Shown here piece by piece: positions 33,351 to 42,396 of a stretch of 64,000 bases of DNA; position 1 is the first letter of the stretch; each line of letters starts with the position of its first letter. Position numbers and translations under genes: made by a program. The stretch covers positions 223,932 to 287,931 of the forward strand of contig NZ_JAADJT010000011.1 in assembly GCF_011090165.1 (NCBI RefSeq). The letters run 5' to 3'. This DNA comes from Duganella aceris (GTDB lineage: Bacteria > Pseudomonadota > Gammaproteobacteria > Burkholderiales > Burkholderiaceae_D). The notes beneath the pieces were generated by a model. The model was not told the DNA's origin. It saw nothing but the letters and a program-made list of their open reading frames with translations, and made no database searches.

Positions 33351-35678
33351 TTAATACGCAGTCTGCGTATAAGGACGCGCGGTTGCGGCCTTGCCCCAGT
33401 CGGTGTTCGGCTGGTTGGACATGGTGAATACCAGCTCGCCACCGGCGGTGATCTGGTCATGGCGCAGGAAGGTCTGCGCCAGCGGCTTGCCGTTCAAGGT
33501 CACGCCGGCGACGTAGGTGTTCTCGGCGCTCAAACCAACGGCGCGGATCGTGAAGCGTTTGCCGTTCGGCAGATTCATCACCGCCTTGTCCAGGAACGGA
33601 CGGCCGATCACATACTCGTTGCTGCCCGGCGCCACAGGGTAGAAGCCCAGCGCCGTGAAAGCCAGCCACGCCGACATCTGACCCAGATCGTCATTACCCG
33701 ACAAACCAGCCGGCGTCGTGTTGTACTGCGACGCCACCACCTGGGTCAGGCGCTTCTGCGTCTTCCAAGGCGCGCCTGCGTAGTTGTACAGGTACGCGAC
33801 GTGGTGCGACGGCTCGTTGCCATGCGCGTAGTGGCCGATTAGACCGGAGATGTCCTCCATGTGCGCATAGACCTTCTCGTCCACCTTCGCATCGAACATC
33901 ATGTCGATCTTGTTTTGCAGGCCCATATCGCCGCCCAGCATACTGATCAAGCCAGCGTTATCATGCGGCATATACCAGGAATACTGCCACGCGCTGCCCT
34001 CGGTGTAGTCGCTGCCGAAGTTGGACAGCACCGGATCGAACGGCTCGCGGAACTGGCCGGCCGACGTCTTCGCCCGCAGGAAGCCGGTCTTGGTATCGAA
34101 GGAGTTGCGATAGTTCTGCGCCCGCTTGTAGTAACGCGCGGCGATGTCCTTCTTGCCCATCTTCTCGGCCATGCGTGCGATGGTCCAGTCGTCGAACGCA
34201 TATTCCACCGTCTTCGACGCCGCTTCCGGCTCCAGGTCGATCGGCACGTAACCGAGCTTCATATAGTGCTGCAAGCCGCCGTAAGGACCGTACTCCGCGC
34301 TGCTGGTCATGGCCTTCAACGCTTCTTCCGCGTCGAAGCCTGTCAGGCCCTTCATGTAGGCGTCGGCGATCACCGGCACCGCGTGGTAGCCGATCATGCA
34401 CCAGGTCTCCAGACCGTGGAACTGCCACACCGGCAGGATGCCGTATGGGCTGGCCTTCTGCGATTCGATCAGCGAGCGCACGAAGTCGACGTTGCGTTGC
34501 TCCGGCTGGATCAGCGTCAGCAAGGGATGCAGCGCGCGGTAGGTGTCCCACAGCGAGAACGTCGAGTGATAGCGGAAGCCCTTGGCCTGATGCACCTCAT
34601 TGTCCGGGCCACGATAACGGCCGTCGCGGTCCATGAACAGGCTAGGCGCGAGCATGCTGTGGTACAGCGAGGTGTAGACCATCTTGCGCATGTCCGGCGC
34701 GGCTTCAATGGCGACGGCGCCCAGCGCTTCGTTCCATGCGGCCGTGGCCTTCACGCGTTCGGCGTTGAAGTCCCAGCCAGGCATCTCGCCGAGGTTGGCG
34801 ATCGCGCCCTCTTCGCTGACGGCGGATATCGCCACCTTGACTTCCAGTTCGCCGTCCGACGGCACGCCGAATTCCAGCGCGCCGACCAGCGCCTTGCCTT
34901 CGACCACGGCCTTGTCGCCCGGGCCGCTGCCCGGACCGGCGAAGCCTTTGTATTCGACGTCCAGCTCCATATTGCGCAGCTGGCGCGACACCAGCGGCTT
35001 GGAGAACGAGATCGCGAAGTACAACTGGCGGCCGGCTGCCCAGCCGCGCGTCTCGCGCATGCCGGTGATCAGCGTGTTGTCGCGCACGCGCAGGCGCGAC
35101 CACAGGTTCTTGGCTTTGTAATCGTAGATGCTGCTGCGCAGGTCGAGGATCACCTTGGCCGGCGCGCCCGCCGCGTAGCGATAGCGATGCAGGCCGACGC
35201 GCTCGCTGGCGGTCAGTTCGACATCGACCTCGTTGTCCAGCAGCTTGACCGAGTAGTAGCCCGGCTCCGCACGTTCGTCGGAATGCTTGAAGCGCGAGCG
35301 GTAGCCGCTGAACGGGCGCTCGGGATAACCCGGCTCCAGCTTGGTCTCGCCGCTGTAAGGCATCAACAGCACGTCGCCCAGGTCGGAGTGGCCGCTGCCG
35401 GAGAAGTGGGTGTGCGAGAAGCCGAGGATGCTGTCGTCGTCATAGCGGTAGCCGGACGCCCAGGGATAACTCTGGCGGAACGGCCGCACCTGCGTGTCGG
35501 GGCTGAGCTGCACCATACCGAATGGACGCGTCGCGCCCGGGAAGGTATGGCCGTCGCCGCCGGTGCCGATGAAGACATCGACCGCCGCAGCGGGCGTGGT
35601 TTGAGCGATGGCATGCGTCGCCGGGAAGGCCAGAACCAGCGCCAGCGCGCCGGCGGGGATAAATTTAGTCGCGTTCAT
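33351..35678 (-). CDS. GH92 alpha-mannosidase, exported
   Basis: A 775-residue glycoside hydrolase of family 92, calcium-dependent exo-alpha-mannosidases. A signal peptide (ALALVLAFPATHAIAQ) is followed by the family's N-terminal motif VFIGTGGDGHTFPGATRPFG, FSHTHFSGSGHSDLGD and the catalytic (alpha/alpha)6 domain with LWDTYRALHPLL, WQFHGLETWCMIGYH, GNEPSHHVAYLYNYAG and NDDLGQMSAW. It would release mannose from alpha-linked mannans or N-glycans in the periplasm. It lies downstream of an RpiR-type regulator in the same direction; a 22-base palindrome in the 112-base gap could be the regulator's operator. Confidence 0.94.
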   Translation of the reverse strand: MNATKFIPAGALALVLAFPATHAIAQTTPAAAVDVFIGTGGDGHTFPGATRPFGMVQLSPDTQVRPFRQSYPWASGYRYDDDSILGFSHTHFSGSGHSDLGDVLLMPYSGETKLEPGYPERPFSGYRSRFKHSDERAEPGYYSVKLLDNEVDVELTASERVGLHRYRYAAGAPAKVILDLRSSIYDYKAKNLWSRLRVRDNTLITGMRETRGWAAGRQLYFAISFSKPLVSRQLRNMELDVEYKGFAGPGSGPGDKAVVEGKALVGALEFGVPSDGELEVKVAISAVSEEGAIANLGEMPGWDFNAERVKATAAWNEALGAVAIEAAPDMRKMVYTSLYHSMLAPSLFMDRDGRYRGPDNEVHQAKGFRYHSTFSLWDTYRALHPLLTLIQPEQRNVDFVRSLIESQKASPYGILPVWQFHGLETWCMIGYHAVPVIADAYMKGLTGFDAEEALKAMTSSAEYGPYGGLQHYMKLGYVPIDLEPEAASKTVEYAFDDWTIARMAEKMGKKDIAARYYKRAQNYRNSFDTKTGFLRAKTSAGQFREPFDPVLSNFGSDYTEGSAWQYSWYMPHDNAGLISMLGGDMGLQNKIDMMFDAKVDEKVYAHMEDISGLIGHYAHGNEPSHHVAYLYNYAGAPWKTQKRLTQVVASQYNTTPAGLSGNDDLGQMSAWLAFTALGFYPVAPGSNEYVIGRPFLDKAVMNLPNGKRFTIRAVGLSAENTYVAGVTLNGKPLAQTFLRHDQITAGGELVFTMSNQPNTDWGKAATARPYTQTAY

Positions 35679-35758
35679 TCAACACCTGGGACAAGGACGA
35701 TGCGACTTTATAGCCCCAAGCCACCCGGCGGTCAATCTATTCCCCACTCGGACGTGGA

Positions 35759-35780
35759 TGTTTAGTCGATCCGCTAAACA
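35759..35780. promoter_or_regulatory. Candidate operator, tgtttag-N8-ctaaaca
   Basis: A perfect 7-base inverted repeat (35759-35765 and 35774-35780) around tcgatccg. It lies 10 bases beyond the regulator's stop and about 80 bases upstream of the GH92 start, where a repressor of GH92 would act. Followed by gtttacgcgttta. Confidence 0.5.
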
Positions 35781-35790
35781 GTTTACGCGT

Positions 35791-36744
35791 TTACCTGGCC
35801 AGCTTGCGGGCGGGCTTGCCGTCGCCGGGGGCGATCAGGTAGGAGGCTACCGCCTTGCTCAGGCGCGCCGCCTTCTCGACGTTGTCCTTGTTGGACACCA
35901 TCAGCGACATCACCAGCGCCTCGATCACCGCGACGGCGGCGGTGGCGCTGCTCGGCAGGACGGCGTGGCCGCTGCTGGCGTACAGCACGTGGTCGGACAG
36001 CTCCACCATCGGCGCGGTCGGCACATCGGTGATGGCGACCACGCAGGCGTCGTGGCTGCGCGCGAACTGCGCCAGCCGGATCACGTCGAGCGCATAGCGC
36101 GGGAAGGACATCACCACCAGCACGTCCTGCGGTCCGATGTTGACCAGGTGTCCGGCCGCGACCTCGGTGCCGCCCGGCCCCGCCACCTCCACCACGTGGG
36201 CGCAGAACGGTTGCAGGTGCAGCGTCATCAGACCCGCCAGGTACGACGAGATGCCGAAGCCCAGCACGTACACGGTGCGCGCGGCGCTCAGCTTGCGCAC
36301 CACCTGATCGAGTTCCGGCTGCGGCAGCGAATTGCGGGTCGCGGCGATGTTGACGGCGGCGTACTCCATGCTCTCGTCGCCGGGGCTGGTCAAATCGTCG
36401 CGGTGTTCGATGGTGTGGCGCAGCTTGTCGACCGGTTGAAGCGCCGAGTGCAGCGTCTCGGCGACCGCGCTGCGCATTGAGGCGTAGGTGGAGAACCCGA
36501 TGTCGCGCGCGAAGCGGCTGATGGTCGCGGTGGAGACGCGGCAGCCTTCGGCCATCTCGTCGATCTTCAGCGCGGCGACGCGCATGGGGTTGCGCATCAG
36601 GTATTCGGCGATGCGGCTGTACGATGCGGAGCCGTCGGCCATCATGGCGGCGAGCACGCGTCCCAGAGGAGATTCGGCGAAAGCGACGTTGGCCGAAGGC
36701 GCGCCCGAAACGACGGCGAGCGCTGGTTTCCTTGGAGTCATCAT
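35791..36744 (-). CDS. MurR/RpiR-family transcriptional regulator
   Basis: A 317-residue regulator with an N-terminal RpiR helix-turn-helix (about 28-100: SRIAEYLMRNPMRVAALKID, then STATISRFARDIGFSTYASM) and a C-terminal SIS domain that binds phosphosugars (VYVLGFGISSYLAGLM, VVMSFPRYALDVI, ITDVPTAPM). The regulator probably senses a mannose-derived phosphosugar and controls the GH92 gene downstream; this is inferred from adjacency. ATG 36744 and 36741 are both possible. The C-terminus is basic (KPARKLAR). Confidence 0.88.
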   Translation of the reverse strand: MMTPRKPALAVVSGAPSANVAFAESPLGRVLAAMMADGSASYSRIAEYLMRNPMRVAALKIDEMAEGCRVSTATISRFARDIGFSTYASMRSAVAETLHSALQPVDKLRHTIEHRDDLTSPGDESMEYAAVNIAATRNSLPQPELDQVVRKLSAARTVYVLGFGISSYLAGLMTLHLQPFCAHVVEVAGPGGTEVAAGHLVNIGPQDVLVVMSFPRYALDVIRLAQFARSHDACVVAITDVPTAPMVELSDHVLYASSGHAVLPSSATAAVAVIEALVMSLMVSNKDNVEKAARLSKAVASYLIAPGDGKPARKLAR

Positions 36745-36907
36745 TCAGTCTGTTTTCAAAAAGGTGCAAGCATAACCATTTTTCTTATAAAAGGAATGCG
36801 GGTATTACGTATTGCGTCTACGTAGCAACACCTTGGCGAAAAAACATTTTGTTACCACAAATCACTAGCAATAGCTTACCATGTAAGGTATTGAATATGG
36901 AGGCTTT

Positions 36908-37195
36908 ATGCTATCGGGGATTAGCGGCGGCATGCGCGGCGGCACCGACAATGTCGGCTCGCAGAATTTGATTTCACGGATACAGACGCAGATCAAAGGC
37001 CTGCGCAAACAGCTGACGGCGCTGCAAAAACAGCTGCAGGAAGTTACCGATCCGGAGGAAAGGAAGATGCTGATGAAGCAGATCCAGGATTTGCAGCAAA
37101 TCATCCAGATGATGGAGCAGCAGATCGCGCAGATCCAGGCGAACGACCTGCGCAAGGCGGCGATGCGCGAACGCGCGCAACAGGCGCAGAAATAA
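36908..37195 (+). CDS. FlxA-like coiled-coil protein
   Basis: A 95-residue protein consisting almost wholly of a coiled coil: LISRIQTQIKGLRKQLTALQ through MMEQQIAQIQAND, very rich in Gln, Leu and Lys. It matches FlxA-like family proteins, of unknown role. A Gly-rich start (GISGGMRGGTDN) precedes the helix. ATG at 36908 has a ggagg site six bases upstream. It stands alone and converges on the YheO-type regulator gene, four bases apart. Confidence 0.72.
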   Translation: MLSGISGGMRGGTDNVGSQNLISRIQTQIKGLRKQLTALQKQLQEVTDPEERKMLMKQIQDLQQIIQMMEQQIAQIQANDLRKAAMRERAQQAQK

Positions 37196-37199
37196 CGGG

Positions 37200-37922
37200 T
37201 CAGACCTGCCCGCGCTTGATCCGCTCCATGTAGTTATAGATCGTGAAGCGTGAAACACCGAGCGCGGCGGCGGCGCGCTCCACGCCGCCTTTGACGATGA
37301 ACAGACCGCGCCGCTGCATCTCGCCGACCGCGCGGATCTTGTCCTCGCGCTTCATCGAAACCGCCGTGCCGCCCCGTACCGCGACAGCGGCATCGATAAT
37401 CTCGCGCATCAGCGTATCCATCTCCGGCGCGCCTGTCACGGCGGGCGTCATGGCTTGCGTCACCGGCTTCAGCATCTGTTCCAGCCAGCCGTGCGCCAGC
37501 TGAAAACCGGAGACATCGGCGTTTAGACACAACGTCGCAAACGGCTCGCCGGATGAGTCGCGAAAGATCGCCGACGCCGACTTCAATTGCCGCCCGCTGC
37601 CCGTCACCGTGATGTAGTCCTCCACCAAACTATGCACCGCGCCTTCGCTCGATTTAAGCCGGGTCGCGGCCTCGAATCCCTTGTCGTTCTGCGGTCCTTC
37701 CAGTACCGAGCTGCCGATGCCCCGACCCGAGACATGTCCGTTGCCGATGGCGATCACCGAGTTCTCAGGCTTGCCCACATCGTGCAGCACCACCTCCAGA
37801 TGCGGCCCCGCCATCGCCGCCAGCATCGGCACGATCGGACGCAGCGCGTTGATCACCGCCGCCCGCTCCGCCGCCACGGCATCCGAGATACCCACATCGC
37901 CTTTACGCTTGACTGCCGACAT
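37200..37922 (-). CDS. YheO/DauR-type helix-turn-helix regulator
   Basis: A 240-residue regulator with an N-terminal PAS-like YheO domain (about 22-140: HLEVVLHDVGKPENSVIAIG, ITVTGSGRQLKSASAIFRD) and a C-terminal helix-turn-helix (KIRAVGEMQRRGLFIVKGGV, AAALGVSRFTIYNYMERIK). Members such as DauR control D-arginine use, which fits the divergent operon of an exported RidA, peptidase-like proteins and an amino-acid permease. It probably represses or activates that operon from the 119-base gap. Confidence 0.87.
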   Translation of the reverse strand: MSAVKRKGDVGISDAVAAERAAVINALRPIVPMLAAMAGPHLEVVLHDVGKPENSVIAIGNGHVSGRGIGSSVLEGPQNDKGFEAATRLKSSEGAVHSLVEDYITVTGSGRQLKSASAIFRDSSGEPFATLCLNADVSGFQLAHGWLEQMLKPVTQAMTPAVTGAPEMDTLMREIIDAAVAVRGGTAVSMKREDKIRAVGEMQRRGLFIVKGGVERAAAALGVSRFTIYNYMERIKRGQV

Positions 37923-38041
37923 AAACTATTTTAACAATTTGTTGATTAACCCTGCTATTTTCTCATTTTTTAAACAAACTGTTTACACTAATTTGAGCCG
38001 CCGCCTATAATTTATCGCCACCATCCAAGAGAGGGATAGTC
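37923..38041 (+). promoter_or_regulatory. Promoter and operator region of the ridA operon
   Basis: TTTACA (37982-37987), an 18-base spacer and a perfect TATAAT (38006-38011) form a strong promoter about 30 bases before the ridA start. Upstream is AT-rich with aacaa-t-ttgtt at 37933-37943 and aaacaaactgttt just before the -35, candidate sites for the divergent regulator. A gagaggg ribosome site precedes ATG 38042. Confidence 0.65.
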
Positions 38042-38488
38042 ATGACACGCAAATGCTTGAACAAATGGACCGCCGCATTCGCCTTGCTGGCCTGCGCCGG
38101 CGCCGCCAGCGCGCAGGAGTTCTACAACCAGGGCAATCCCCCCGGTCGCCCGTTCTCGCTGGCGGTGCGCACCGGCGATTTTGTTTTCCTCTCCGGTCAG
38201 CTGGGCACCGGGCCGAATGGCCTGGTCAAAGGCTTCGAAGCCCAGTCGCGCCAGGCGATGGACAATATCGCCGGCGTCCTCAAAGGCATGAACCTCGGCA
38301 TGGACAACGTCGTCAAGTGCACCATCATGATCGCCGACATGTCCAAATGGGAGGACTTCAACAAGGTCTACGTCACCTACTTCAAGCCGGGCCGCCTGCC
38401 CGCGCGCAGTGCGCTCGGCGCCAACGGCCTGGCGCTGGGCGGCGAGATCGAAGTCGAATGCATGGCCTACGCGCCAGTCAAAAAATAA
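38042..38488 (+). CDS. Exported RidA-family protein
   Basis: A 148-residue RidA/YjgF-family protein. RidA proteins hydrolyse reactive enamines/imines formed from amino acids. The core is complete: FVFLSGQLGTGPNG, AMDNIAGVLKGMNLGMDNVV, GRLPARSALG with the catalytic Arg, and IEVECMAYAP. What is unusual is the cleavable signal peptide (AAFALLACAGAASAQ), which places it in the periplasm, away from the usual PLP enzymes. It begins a five-gene co-directional run; the next start is nine bases after its stop. Confidence 0.9.
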   Translation: MTRKCLNKWTAAFALLACAGAASAQEFYNQGNPPGRPFSLAVRTGDFVFLSGQLGTGPNGLVKGFEAQSRQAMDNIAGVLKGMNLGMDNVVKCTIMIADMSKWEDFNKVYVTYFKPGRLPARSALGANGLALGGEIEVECMAYAPVKK

Positions 38489-38496
38489 GGATGACC

Positions 38497-39633
38497 ATGA
38501 CCGACCGCCGCATCTTCCTGCACAGCGCCGCCGGCCTTGGCCTGGCCGCGCTTGGTCTGCCCGCCTTCGCCGCCGACGACGCCAACCCGCGCAAGCGCCG
38601 CCCGATGATCATCGACGCCCTGGGCGGCATCGACAACGCCAACCTGCCTTTCACACGCCGCGATGACGATGGCTTCGGCATCGATGCCCGCTCGCTGGCC
38701 GACGCCAAAGCCTCCGGCCTGACCGCCTTCAACATGACCATCGGTTACGTCTTCGGCGCCGGCGATCCCTACGAAAAAACCGTCGCCGAGACCCGCGCCT
38801 GGAACGCCTATATCGCCCAGCGCGCCGACGCCCTGCTGCTGGTGCGCAGCGGCGCCGACATCCTGCGCGCGCGCGACGACGGCCGCATCGGCGTCGTCCT
38901 CGGCTTCCAGAACGCGGCGATGATGGGCGACGACGCGCGCCGCGTCGAGACCTTCGCCAAGGCCGGCATCCGCGTCATACAACTGACCTACAACGGCCCC
39001 AATCAACTGGGCGACGGTTCGATGGCCGCGTCCAACAAGGGCCTGACGCCTTTCGGCCGCGAGGTGGTGGCCGAGTTGAACCGCAACCGGGTGCTGGTGG
39101 ACCTGAGCCACAGCGGCGAGCAGATCTGCCTTGACGCCGCCGCCGCGTCGACCCAGCCGATCGCCATTACCCACACCGGTTGCCGCGCCATCGCGGACCT
39201 GCCGCGCAACAAGACCGACAAGGAGCTGAAGCTGGTCGCCGACAAGGGCGGCTTCGTCGGCATCTATTTCATGCCCTTCCTGGCAGTGGGCCGGCAGCCG
39301 ACGGCGGACGACCTGATCGCCCACATCGAACACGCCATCAAGGTCTGCGGCGAGGACCACGTCGGCATCGGCACCGACGGCACCGTGACCCAGATCGACG
39401 ACATGCCTGCCTACATGAAAGGGCTGGAGGAGGAAGTGCGCCAGCGCCGCGCCGCCGGCATCAGCGCTCCCGGCGAACGCCCCGACATCGTCCCCTTCCT
39501 GCCCGACCTGATGGGCAAGGACAAGTTCTGGAAACTGGCCGACCTGCTGGCCAAGCGCGGCCACTCCAGCGGTCGTATCGAAAAAATCCTCGGCAAGAAT
39601 TTCCTGCGCGTGGCCGGCGGAGTATGGAGCTAA
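38497..39633 (+). CDS. Membrane-dipeptidase (M19) family protein, Tat-exported, divergent metal site
   Basis: A 378-residue protein of the M19 renal-dipeptidase family. A twin-arginine signal (TDRRIFLHSA) ends near AFA. In classical M19 enzymes the first zinc motif is HxD, and a Glu bridges both metals; here the first reads IIDALGG (about 38-44) and the second GFQNAAMM (Gln138). The later ligands His205 (VDLSHSG) and His226 (ITHTGCRAI) remain. This fits a known divergent branch with a GFQN motif; whether it is a dipeptidase is uncertain. ATG 38497 has an ataagg six bases away; 38491 is an alternative. One base separates its stop from the amidohydrolase. Confidence 0.85.
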   Translation: MTDRRIFLHSAAGLGLAALGLPAFAADDANPRKRRPMIIDALGGIDNANLPFTRRDDDGFGIDARSLADAKASGLTAFNMTIGYVFGAGDPYEKTVAETRAWNAYIAQRADALLLVRSGADILRARDDGRIGVVLGFQNAAMMGDDARRVETFAKAGIRVIQLTYNGPNQLGDGSMAASNKGLTPFGREVVAELNRNRVLVDLSHSGEQICLDAAAASTQPIAITHTGCRAIADLPRNKTDKELKLVADKGGFVGIYFMPFLAVGRQPTADDLIAHIEHAIKVCGEDHVGIGTDGTVTQIDDMPAYMKGLEEEVRQRRAAGISAPGERPDIVPFLPDLMGKDKFWKLADLLAKRGHSSGRIEKILGKNFLRVAGGVWS

Positions 39634-39634
39634 G

Positions 39635-41002
39635 ATGACTTTCAAGAAGTACACCGCGATCGCCCTCGCCCTCGCCGCCCTCCACGCCACCGCCCATGCC
39701 GCCGATGAGGAAAAACCCAAAGCCAATACCCAGCAAGCACGCCTGGATAAATCGTCCGGCAAGGCGCTGGGCCGTGTGATCTATCGCGGCGCCACGCTGA
39801 TCGACGGCACCGCCGCCGCGCCGCGCGCCGACATGAGCATCATCGTCAGCGACGACCGCATCGAAGCCGTCGTGCCGAGCGCGCAACTGAGCGACGCGCA
39901 AAAGGCCGGCGCCCGCGTCGTCGACGTCGGCGGCCAGTACGTGCTGCCGGGACTGATCGACTCCCACGTCCACTACGCCACCAATCCAGACCGCCCCTAC
40001 GCCGAAGCGGAGCTGAGGCGCAATATCTACGGCGGCGTCACCGGCGTGCGCGACATGGCCGGCGACGCCCGCGAACTGGCCGGCTTGTCGCGCGAAGCGC
40101 TGCTGAACCGCATCCCGTCGCCGGATATTTTCTACGCCTCGCTGGTGGCCGGCCCGAGCTTCTTCAAGGATCCGCGCACGGTGGTAGCGGCGCTCGGCAC
40201 GCAACCCGGCGCCGTGCCATGGTTGTACGCGGTCGACGACAAGACCAGGCTGCCGCTGGCGGTGGCGCAGGCGCGCGGCACCGGCGCCACCGGCCTGAAG
40301 ATCTACGCCAACCTGCCCGGCCCCCTGGTGCGCAAGCTGATCGCGGAGGCCAACAGCCAGCATTTCCCGGTCTGGACCCACATGCAGGTCTACCCGGCCA
40401 CGCCCTACGATTCGCTGGGCGCCACCGCCGTCTCGCACGTCTGCATGATCGCGCGCCACGTGCGCGAGGCCGGCAAGTCGGCCTATGGCCACGGCGGCGA
40501 GCCGTCGTATGAAGGCCTGACCGCCGACGACCCGGGCATCAGGAAGTACATCGCCGCGCTGGTCAAATCCGGCACCATCATGGACGCCACGCTGAGCGTC
40601 TACAAGACCGACGGCAAGCATTGCCACATCGACCTGGCCGGCGACATCACCCGCGCCATGCATGCGGCCGGCGTGAAGATCATCGCCGGCACCGACACCG
40701 ACAACACCGGCGACGATCCGTATCCGGTGCTGGACGGCGAACTGGAAAAGCTGGTCAAGTACGCCGGCTTCACGCCGCAGCAGGCGATTACCGCCGCCAC
40801 CGCCAACGCCGCCGAGGCATTGGGAATGCAGCGCGAATTCGGCACGCTGGTCGCTGGCAAGGCGGCCAACATGGTTTTCCTTCAGCGCGATCCACTCGCC
40901 GATATCGCCAACGTGCGTTCTGTTGTATTGACGGTCAAGCGCGGCCGGGAATACGCGCGCGCCGACTATAAGTTCACTCCCCTCCCTGCCCACGAAGACT
41001 GA
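39635..41002 (+). CDS. Exported amidohydrolase-family protein
   Basis: A 455-residue metal-dependent amidohydrolase with a signal peptide (IALALAALHATAHA). The ligand set looks complete: HVH (His111, His113 in LIDSHVHY), a candidate carboxylated Lys in GLKIYANL, His in WTHMQ, His in VSHVCM, and Asp in AGTDTDN, with the family end GKAANMVFLQRDPL. Related proteins include Xaa-dipeptidases and imidazolonepropionase-like enzymes. In this operon hydrolysis of an amino-acid conjugate or dipeptide in the periplasm, followed by uptake through the permease downstream, is likely but inferred. Confidence 0.87.
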   Translation: MTFKKYTAIALALAALHATAHAADEEKPKANTQQARLDKSSGKALGRVIYRGATLIDGTAAAPRADMSIIVSDDRIEAVVPSAQLSDAQKAGARVVDVGGQYVLPGLIDSHVHYATNPDRPYAEAELRRNIYGGVTGVRDMAGDARELAGLSREALLNRIPSPDIFYASLVAGPSFFKDPRTVVAALGTQPGAVPWLYAVDDKTRLPLAVAQARGTGATGLKIYANLPGPLVRKLIAEANSQHFPVWTHMQVYPATPYDSLGATAVSHVCMIARHVREAGKSAYGHGGEPSYEGLTADDPGIRKYIAALVKSGTIMDATLSVYKTDGKHCHIDLAGDITRAMHAAGVKIIAGTDTDNTGDDPYPVLDGELEKLVKYAGFTPQQAITAATANAAEALGMQREFGTLVAGKAANMVFLQRDPLADIANVRSVVLTVKRGREYARADYKFTPLPAHED

Positions 41003-41049
41003 GTTGTGCGAGAATCGAGGCCATCTTTCATAACCCCACCGGGAACCAG

Positions 41050-42396
41050 ATGAGTGAATTGAAGCGCGGTTTGAAAAACCGGCATATCCAGCTGATCGCG
41101 CTGGGCGGTGCGATCGGCACCGGCCTTTTCCTCGGCATCGCGCAGACGATCCAGATGGCCGGGCCTTCCGTGCTTCTGGGTTACGGCGTCGCCGGCCTGA
41201 TCGCCTTCTTCATCATGCGCCAGTTGGGCGAGATGGTGGTCGACGAGCCGGTCGCCGGCTCCTTCAGCTACTTCGCCGACAAATACTGCGGCCACTGGGC
41301 CGGCTTCATGGCGGGCTGGAACTACTGGGTGCTGTATGTATTGGTCAGCATGGCCGAGCTGTCGGCGGTCGGCATCTACGTGCAGTACTGGTGGCCGGCG
41401 ATCCCGACCTGGATGTCGGCGATGGGCTTCTTCGTCATCATCAACGCCATCAGCCTGTCGAACGTCAAGGCCTTCGGCGAGATGGAATTCTGGTTCGCCA
41501 TCATCAAGGTGCTGGCCATCGTCGGCATGATCGTGTTCGGCGCCTACCTGCTGTTCTCCGGCGCCGCTGGTCCCGAGGCCAGCGTCGCCAACCTGTGGCG
41601 CCACGGCGGCTTCTTCCCGAATGGCGTCGGCGGGCTGGTGATGGCGATGGCCGTGATCATGTTCTCCTTCGGCGGGCTGGAACTGATCGGCATCACCGCC
41701 GCCGAGGCGGACAACCCGTCGCACACGATACCGAAGGCCACCAACCAGGCCATCTACCGCATCCTGATTTTCTACATCGGCGCGCTCGGCATCCTGTTGT
41801 CGCTGTATCCGTGGCAGAAGGTGGTGACCGGCGGCAGCCCGTTCGTGCTGATCTTCCATGCGCTGAACAGCGAGTTGGTGGCGCACGCGCTCAACGCGGT
41901 GGTGCTGACGGCGGCGCTGTCGGTGTACAACAGCTGCGTCTATTCCAACACCCGCATGCTGTACGGCCTCGCCAGGCAAGGCAATGCGCCGAAGGCGCTG
42001 CTGAAGTTGAACAAGGGCGGCGCGCCGCTGGCGGCGTTGGGCGTGTCGGCGCTGGCGACCGGCATTTGCGTGGTGGTCAACTACTTCATGCCGGGCAAGG
42101 CGTTCGGCTTCCTGATGGGACTCGTGGTGTCCGCGCTGATCATCAACTGGGCCATGATCAGCTGGATCCATCTGCGCTTCCGCGCGCGGAAAAAAGCGGA
42201 CGGCCAGGCCACGCTGTTCCGCAGCCTTGGCTATCCGCTGACCAACTACATTTGCCTGGCCTTCCTCGCCGGGATCCTGGCGGTGATGTACATGACGCCC
42301 GACCTGAGACTGTCGGTCTACCTGATCCCGGTCTGGCTGGCGGTACTCGGCATCGGCTACCGGCTGCGCCAGAAAAAGACGCTGGTCCCGGCCTAG
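41050..42396 (+). CDS. Amino-acid permease (APC, AroP/GabP-like)
   Basis: A 448-residue, twelve-helix amino-acid/proton symporter of the AAT branch. Motifs are LIALGGAIGTGLFLGIAQTI, MRQLGEMVVDEPVAGSFSYF, MFSFGGLELIGITAAEADNP and YSNTRMLYGLARQGNAPKAL. Substrate probably a neutral or aromatic amino acid. It ends the presumed five-gene run behind the YheO-type regulator, 47 bases after the amidohydrolase stop with its own ribosome site. Its stop overlaps the opposing GlsB-type gene by four bases. Confidence 0.9.
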   Translation: MSELKRGLKNRHIQLIALGGAIGTGLFLGIAQTIQMAGPSVLLGYGVAGLIAFFIMRQLGEMVVDEPVAGSFSYFADKYCGHWAGFMAGWNYWVLYVLVSMAELSAVGIYVQYWWPAIPTWMSAMGFFVIINAISLSNVKAFGEMEFWFAIIKVLAIVGMIVFGAYLLFSGAAGPEASVANLWRHGGFFPNGVGGLVMAMAVIMFSFGGLELIGITAAEADNPSHTIPKATNQAIYRILIFYIGALGILLSLYPWQKVVTGGSPFVLIFHALNSELVAHALNAVVLTAALSVYNSCVYSNTRMLYGLARQGNAPKALLKLNKGGAPLAALGVSALATGICVVVNYFMPGKAFGFLMGLVVSALIINWAMISWIHLRFRARKKADGQATLFRSLGYPLTNYICLAFLAGILAVMYMTPDLRLSVYLIPVWLAVLGIGYRLRQKKTLVPA

